Part shown: positions 59,390 through 64,000 of the stretch, piece after piece
Layout: every line of letters begins with the position of its first letter
Numbering within the stretch: the first letter of the stretch is position 1
Assembly (NCBI RefSeq): GCF_016919385.1
Contig: NZ_CP070351.1
Location: forward strand, 2,108,001-2,172,000
Source of the DNA: Gordonia sp. PDNC005
Lineage (GTDB): Bacteria > Actinomycetota > Actinomycetes > Mycobacteriales > Mycobacteriaceae
Length of the DNA: 64,000 nt
Direction of reading: 5' to 3'
Made by a program: the position numbers and the translations under genes
The notes under the pieces: generated by a model
The model's input: the letters and a program-made list of their open reading frames with translations, nothing else
Told to the model about the DNA's origin: nothing
Database searches by the model: none

Positions 59390-60076
59390 ATGACCACCCG
59401 TTCGCCGTCGCCGTACCGCCTGGTGGCGCTGCATCCGCAGGACGCGAACGAGTGGATCGACCCCGCGGTGCACACGTACGTGACGGCGATGAACTATCCG
59501 CGCGGAACGGAGGCGCACCGTGCTCCCCTGTGGCGGGACCACATGTCTCGACCGGGTTGGTACGCGGTCGGCGCGCTCATGGAGGTGTCGAGCGTCGATG
59601 CACTTCGCCCATCGATCAGCCGACTCCGCGTCGACGGCATGACCGGCGTGGACCGCGAGATACTCGTCGGAGTCGCGTACGGGTATCACGGCGCCCGCGA
59701 TCAGTGGTGGAACCAGCAACTTCGATCCGGCCTTCGGCGCACCGGATGCTCGACGGCCGAGATCGAAAAGATCACGTCCGACTACTTCGAGCTCACCGAA
59801 CTCCACGTCCACCCGATCGCACAGGGCGCACGGCTGGGCGAACGCCTGTTGTTGGCACTGCTCGCGGACCGGCCCGAATCGACGGTTCTCCTCTCGACGC
59901 CGGAGGTCGCCGATGAGGCGAACCGCGCGTGGTCGCTGTATCGGCGTCTAGGATTCGCCGACGTCCTGCGCGGCTTCACCTTCGTCGGCGATTCCCGCCC
60001 CTTCGCGTTCCTCGGGCGGCCGCTCCCGTGTCGCGAGGACCATTCGTTGCAGCGCTCTGGCACGATGACACCGTGA
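59390..60076 (+). CDS. GNAT-family N-acetyltransferase (Rv2170-like)
   Basis: 228 residues. The C-terminal half has the acetyl-CoA loop IAQGARLGERLLLALLADRPESTVLLSTPEVADEANRAWSLYRRLGFADV, a classical GNAT core. The N-terminal half (PYRLVALHPQDANEWIDPAVHTYVTAMNYPRGTEAHRAPLWRDHM) is specific to the mycobacterial group located beside lppM. Substrate unproven here. Stop overlaps the lppM GTG start (GTGA). Confidence 0.88.
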   Translation: MTTRSPSPYRLVALHPQDANEWIDPAVHTYVTAMNYPRGTEAHRAPLWRDHMSRPGWYAVGALMEVSSVDALRPSISRLRVDGMTGVDREILVGVAYGYHGARDQWWNQQLRSGLRRTGCSTAEIEKITSDYFELTELHVHPIAQGARLGERLLLALLADRPESTVLLSTPEVADEANRAWSLYRRLGFADVLRGFTFVGDSRPFAFLGRPLPCREDHSLQRSGTMTP

Positions 60077-60870
60077 AGTCACTCCGCAGAGCCCCGGTTC
60101 TCGCCGTCGTCGTGCTCCTCGCAGTGGCGCCGCTGCTGTCCGGTTGCCTCACCAAGTCGACGACGGTTGGCGACCAGTTCTCTGGCCGAATCCTCGTCGT
60201 GAGCAGCCCCGACGCCGGCCCGACGACTCCCGCGTTCGACATTCCGGCATCGCTCGGCGGCCAGGTGTGGTCTACCGATTTCCCGTCGAAAGACGCGGCG
60301 ACCGCTCCCACCGCGAGCAAGACCCCGGACTCGACCGACACCGTCGTCCCGACTGCCGAGGGGAAGAGGGGTGCGCAGCTGTCGTTCGATCACCTCTCGA
60401 CGGGGCAGTTCAGCCAGCTGGGCGACATCATCGCGGCCGCGCTCCCCGACCCGACAGCAACCGTCGACCTGAAGGCGACACGCAGCGGCGAGTTCGTTCG
60501 CCTCCGCGGGACGGCTTCGCTGCTCGAGCTCGACCCGGCGAAGACGTTCGTGTCGATCACGGTCGACTTCGCAGGCCCCGTCGCGGCGACGAACGGTCAA
60601 CAGTCCGGCGACTCCACTGTCACCTGGATCCCCGAGCCCGGTCAGACGACGGATTTCAACGCAGACTCCGAGTACGCCGACCCGGCGACCGCCGCCGTCC
60701 CGAGTTGGACCTGGTTCATGCTCATCCTGTGCGGCGCCCTGGTCGTGTTCATCGGTCTCGCCGCCTACAAGAACCGGGACAACAGCCCGCGTCCCGGTCG
60801 CTCGCAGCGGTCCACGCCGCTTCCGAAGCCGCTGCAGAAGGTCGCCGACAAGGTCACGTCCTCCAACTGA
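60073..60870 (+). CDS. lppM: Lipoprotein LppM
   Basis: 265 residues. Signal peptide with lipobox LLSGC, Cys25; an exported domain (about 26-215) of LppM type, and a C-terminal membrane helix (WTWFMLILCGALVVFIGLAAYK) with a short basic cytoplasmic tail. In M. tuberculosis LppM is implicated in phagosome modification; here the role is unknown. GTG start coupled to the acetyltransferase gene, the same pair as in M. tuberculosis. Confidence 0.87.
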   Translation: MKSLRRAPVLAVVVLLAVAPLLSGCLTKSTTVGDQFSGRILVVSSPDAGPTTPAFDIPASLGGQVWSTDFPSKDAATAPTASKTPDSTDTVVPTAEGKRGAQLSFDHLSTGQFSQLGDIIAAALPDPTATVDLKATRSGEFVRLRGTASLLELDPAKTFVSITVDFAGPVAATNGQQSGDSTVTWIPEPGQTTDFNADSEYADPATAAVPSWTWFMLILCGALVVFIGLAAYKNRDNSPRPGRSQRSTPLPKPLQKVADKVTSSN

Positions 60871-60876
60871 CGCACG

Positions 60877-61845
60877 TCAGACGGAGGCGAGAGCACCTCG
60901 GGTGTCGATGCCGATACGTTCGAGAACCTCACTGGTGGCCTTCGTGAAGTTGAGGCTGCAGAAGTGCAGGCACGGTGCGCCCTCGTCGATCAACCGCTGC
61001 GCCATCTCCGTGCACAGGTCGATTCCAACCTGACGGATGGCGGCCTTGTCCTCTTCCGGACCGTGGCCTGCTGCTTCAACGAGTCGCTTCTCCACGTCCG
61101 CCGGGATCGTGCTGCCCGAGAGCTCCGTCATACGACGCGCGGTGGCCAACGACGTGATGGGCATGAGCCCCGGGATGAGCGGCTTCGCACCCTGCTCCGG
61201 ATCCGCGGCCACCACCCGGTCGCGTAGGCGGAAGTAGTCGTCGACGTCGAAGAACACCTGCGTCACCGAGTACTCGGCTCCGGCGCGCAGCTTGCGGACC
61301 AGATTCTCCGTGTCCGACGCCAAGTCGGGCGACCGATGGTGACCTTCAGGGAACGACGCGACGCCGGTATGGAAGTCGCCGAGGGAATCGATGAGCTCCA
61401 CGAGTTCCGATGCGTACTCGACACCCTGAGGATGCTTCGTCCATGTGCCGAGCGGATCGCCCGGGGGGTCGCCGCGCAGTGCGAGAAGGTTGACGATCCC
61501 CTTGTCGGCGTAGGCGCCGACAAGGGCCCGAAGTTCATCGATGCTGTGGTTGACCGCGGTCAGGTGCGCGATCGTCAGCAGAGTGGTCTCGGTCGCCAGT
61601 TCGCCCGCGATGCGCACCGTGCGGTCGCGGGTGCTCCCCCCGGCGCCGTAGGTCATCGAGACGAAGGCCGGGTTCATTCGTTCGAACACCCGCACGGCAC
61701 GCCACAGTCGAGCTTCAGCCGCCTCGTCGCGCGGCGGGAAGAACTCGACCGAGAACGGTACGGGCCCGCTGTGGGGGGCTGCGATCCGTTCGATCACGGA
61801 CTGCCCGCGGGCTGCGACGGCTGTCGACTCATTGCGTTCACTCAC
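60877..61845 (-). CDS. metF: Methylenetetrahydrofolate reductase family protein
   Basis: 322-residue TIM-barrel enzyme that reduces 5,10-methylene-THF to 5-methyl-THF for methionine synthesis. VEFFPPRDEAAE (catalytic Glu region), VSMTYGAGGSTRDRT, HLTAVNHSIDEL, LLALRGDPPGD and QVFFDVDDYFRL match the family. The GTG at 61845 is 6 bases after TATGAT (minus strand, 61852-61857), a leaderless arrangement. Convergent with lppM, divergent from the prenyl synthase gene. Confidence 0.92.
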   Translation of the reverse strand: MSERNESTAVAARGQSVIERIAAPHSGPVPFSVEFFPPRDEAAEARLWRAVRVFERMNPAFVSMTYGAGGSTRDRTVRIAGELATETTLLTIAHLTAVNHSIDELRALVGAYADKGIVNLLALRGDPPGDPLGTWTKHPQGVEYASELVELIDSLGDFHTGVASFPEGHHRSPDLASDTENLVRKLRAGAEYSVTQVFFDVDDYFRLRDRVVAADPEQGAKPLIPGLMPITSLATARRMTELSGSTIPADVEKRLVEAAGHGPEEDKAAIRQVGIDLCTEMAQRLIDEGAPCLHFCSLNFTKATSEVLERIGIDTRGALASV

Positions 61846-61983
61846 GCCCCGATCATACGGTCGTGGCCGGACCGCCTCGGTTCAGCTCCGACACGGACCG
61901 ATCCCTGCCGCCGACGGTGGTCGGCATGTCGACTCATCGGCGTGAGTGCGGTCACCACAACATCCACCGGTAGGGTTGCTGAC

Positions 61984-63114
61984 GTGGTGAATCTGACGGA
62001 GCTGCCGGCTGCAGTGGACGATGTGCTCGACGGGTTCTTCCAGGCCACGGCACCGATCCTCGAGTCGATCTATCCCACTGTCGGCGAGGCAGGCGACGCC
62101 CTGCGCGACTTCGTGATGACCGGTGGCAAGCGCGTCCGTCCACTGTTCGTGTTCGCCGGACGGCAGTGCGCCTCTACGCTCCCGACGAGCGCCGGCGGAG
62201 ATAAAATCACGATGATTGAAACTCCGGAGGCGCTACACGAGACGCTGCGAGTGTGCGCGGCGATCGAGCTGATCCAAGCGTGCGCCCTGGTCCACGACGA
62301 CATCCTCGATCGTTCCGACACGCGCAGGCAGAATCCGACGGTGCACCGTCGTTTCGAAGCCGTCCACGCCGACCGAGGGTGGTCGTCCGACTCCGGGCAC
62401 TACGGCGATTCGGCCGCGATCCTGATCGGCGACATGGCTCTGGCCTGGGCAGACGACCTGTTTCACGGTGCCATGCCGACACCTGACGCCGCCTACGCTC
62501 CCCCGCACCGCCCGATCCCGTTCGCGGCGACCGCGGTGTGGTCCAGGATGCGGACCGAGGTGCTCGCGGGCCAGTTTCTCGACATCACCAACGAGGTGTC
62601 CGGTGACGAGTCGCTGACCGCTGCAGAACGAGTGATGGCTTACAAGACCGCCGCCTACACCGTCGCTCGTCCACTGGAACTAGGTGCGACACTCGGTGGT
62701 GCCTCTCCCGAACTGTGCGCCGAACTTCACGGACTCGGCATCGATCTCGGGATAGCGTTCCAGCTTCGCGACGATCTGCTGGGTGTTTTCGGCGACCCCG
62801 CCGAGACGGGCAAACCCTCGGGCGACGATCTCGTCGCAGGCAAGCGCACGGCCCTGCTCGCCGTCGCTCTCGACGCCGCGTCCGACGCCGACGCCAGGCT
62901 GCTGCGCAACAGCATCGGGCGCCCCATCGGAGACGCCGAGTTGACCGCAGCTCGCGACGTCCTCGTCCGATCCGGAGCCGTCGCCGAGATCGAACGACAG
63001 ATCGCCGATCGACGCGACGCCGGCCTCGCCAGGATCGACGCACTCGACTGCCCCGCAGGGGCGCGCACCGACCTCACATCCATGGCGCACCGCGTCACCA
63101 GCCGAAGCAAGTGA
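61984..63114 (+). CDS. Polyprenyl diphosphate synthase (GGPP synthase type, IdsA/CrtE)
   Basis: 376-residue all-helical trans-prenyltransferase. GGKRVRP (47-53), first Asp-rich motif DDILDRSD (105-112) and second motif DDLLGVFGD (263-271) are intact. A small residue (Ala101) rather than aromatic just before the first motif fits a C20 or longer product. GTG at 61984, 7 bases after TAGGGT (61971-61976), leaderless pattern. Coupled by GTGA overlap to a phytoene desaturase-like gene, so GGPP for carotenoids is the likely role. Confidence 0.9.
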   Translation: MVNLTELPAAVDDVLDGFFQATAPILESIYPTVGEAGDALRDFVMTGGKRVRPLFVFAGRQCASTLPTSAGGDKITMIETPEALHETLRVCAAIELIQACALVHDDILDRSDTRRQNPTVHRRFEAVHADRGWSSDSGHYGDSAAILIGDMALAWADDLFHGAMPTPDAAYAPPHRPIPFAATAVWSRMRTEVLAGQFLDITNEVSGDESLTAAERVMAYKTAAYTVARPLELGATLGGASPELCAELHGLGIDLGIAFQLRDDLLGVFGDPAETGKPSGDDLVAGKRTALLAVALDAASDADARLLRNSIGRPIGDAELTAARDVLVRSGAVAEIERQIADRRDAGLARIDALDCPAGARTDLTSMAHRVTSRSK

Positions 63115-64000
63115 CTGCCGTGACTGCTCCCCATGTCGTGGTGATCGGCGCAGGCCTCGCCGGATTGTCGGCAGCGGCCCGCCTCCGCCAGTCCGGCCTC
63201 GACGTGACGATCGTCGAGACAACTTCTGCCGCAGGCGGTCTCGTCCGGACCGAGACGATCGACGGGCACCGTTTCGACACGGGCGCAACGGTCCTCACGA
63301 TGCCGGGGCTCCTCGTCGACGTACTCGACGCCGTCGGCGTCACCGAACAGCAGGCTCGCGAACGCCTGTCTCTGACGCCCGTTGATCCGGGCTACGTGAT
63401 GAACTACTCCGACGGAACGTCGTTGACGATCCCGCACGACGCGGCGGCGATTCCCGCATCCGTCGCCGAGACCTTCGGCCCGAAGGCGGGTTCCGACGTC
63501 GCCGATCTGCTGACCTGGCTCCGGAGAGTGTACGACGCCGAGTTCGACGTCTTCATCGACCGGAATTTCGACGGATTCGGCGACCTCGCCGACGGACGGA
63601 CCCGAAAGGCGGCGGCCGAGCTCGTCCGACTCCGCACGCTCGGCGGTTTGACCGGCGCGATCTCACGGTTCGTATCGGACGAGCGACTGCAGCGAGCATT
63701 CACGTTCCAGGCCCTCTACGCGGGCGTCCCACCACACCGTGCCCGCGCGATCTACGCGATCATCCCGGACATGGACATCGGGCGGGGCGTGTGGGCGGCG
63801 CCCGGCGGCATGGGTCGAGTCGGGGAGGTCCTCGCGTCGGCGCTTGTTGATGCAGGCGTCCGCATCTCCTACGGAATCACCGCGACCGGGTTCACCAGAG
63901 ACTCTTCAGCCAGGATCGTCGCCGTCGACACGACCGACGGTCCGATACCCGCGGACGCAGTCGTCTCGACCGTCGAACGCGACGCCGTCGCGCGCCTGAC
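63111..64000 (+). CDS. crtI: Phytoene desaturase-like FAD oxidoreductase (CrtI family), 3' end cut by window
   Basis: About 296 residues visible. N-terminal FAD-binding fold HVVVIGAGLAGLSAAARLRQSGLDVTIVETTSAAGGLVRT followed by FDTGATVLTMPGLLVDVLDAVG, then LQRAFTFQALYAGVPPHRARAIYAIIPDMDIGRGVWAAPGGMGRV, the CrtI-family pattern. The CrtI C-terminal dinucleotide motif is beyond the edge. GTG start overlaps the prenyl synthase stop by 4 bases. It likely desaturates phytoene; a phytoene synthase gene would be expected next. Confidence 0.85.
   Translation, partial: MTAVTAPHVVVIGAGLAGLSAAARLRQSGLDVTIVETTSAAGGLVRTETIDGHRFDTGATVLTMPGLLVDVLDAVGVTEQQARERLSLTPVDPGYVMNYSDGTSLTIPHDAAAIPASVAETFGPKAGSDVADLLTWLRRVYDAEFDVFIDRNFDGFGDLADGRTRKAAAELVRLRTLGGLTGAISRFVSDERLQRAFTFQALYAGVPPHRARAIYAIIPDMDIGRGVWAAPGGMGRVGEVLASALVDAGVRISYGITATGFTRDSSARIVAVDTTDGPIPADAVVSTVERDAVARL

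Noticed and set aside
1..64000. Mobile elements, prophage, toxin-antitoxin or defence island
   Set aside because: No transposase, integrase, phage, restriction or CRISPR-associated protein is encoded; base composition and codon use are even across the window.

Overview
The window is high-GC actinobacterial DNA from the Mycobacteriales. Evidence: a complete mce lipid-importer operon, wag31/DivIVA with sepF and yggT beside ftsZ, a diaminopimelate-type MurE, BsaP next to bioB, an actinobacterial T-box in front of ileS, and many GTG starts with 4-base GTGA/ATGA gene overlaps. The overall pattern fits Gordonia or a close relative (inference; no 16S rRNA gene or tRNA gene is present). I see no insertion sequence, prophage or CRISPR array.

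Region 1 (1-12,423), cofactor and trehalose genes: a partial M19 dipeptidase, an ElaA-type acetyltransferase, nadC and nadA (no nadB between them), the divergent NrtR-type regulator, then a biotin operon bioA-bioF-bioD-bioB-bsaP-DUF2567 read leftward from a TetR regulator whose operator lies in the divergent gap. treY follows alone. Region 2 (12,424-21,821), a nine-gene mce operon on the minus strand: yrbEA, yrbEB, mceA-F and an Mce-associated protein. Region 3 (21,822-37,310): ilvA, a small membrane protein, dnaE1, an RluD-type pseudouridine synthase, lspA, two lipoproteins, ansA, dinB, an SGNH hydrolase, and ileS with its T-box. Regions 1 and 3 follow the gene order that I recall for M. tuberculosis Rv1536-Rv1596 (from memory), with the mce operon inserted and treX/treZ absent.

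Region 4 (37,301-58,700), the division and cell-wall (dcw) cluster on the minus strand: mraZ-rsmH-ftsL-pbpB-murE-mraY-murD-ftsW-murG-murC-ftsQ-ftsZ-pgeF-yggS-sepF-yggT-wag31, then a repeat-containing membrane protein. murF is missing from its usual place between murE and mraY. Instead MurE carries a C-terminal extension of about 167 residues that resembles a decayed MurF C-terminal domain. This is the most striking feature of the window. Region 5 (58,272-64,000): a DUF3040 protein, a HEPN-domain protein, an acetyltransferase with lppM, metF, a GGPP-type polyprenyl synthase and the start of a phytoene desaturase-like gene, suggesting a carotenoid locus that continues past the right edge.

A second pattern is that at least nine genes have a TANNNT hexamer placed exactly 6-7 bases before the start codon, the geometry of leaderless transcripts. 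I used this to choose several starts, including those of very short genes.
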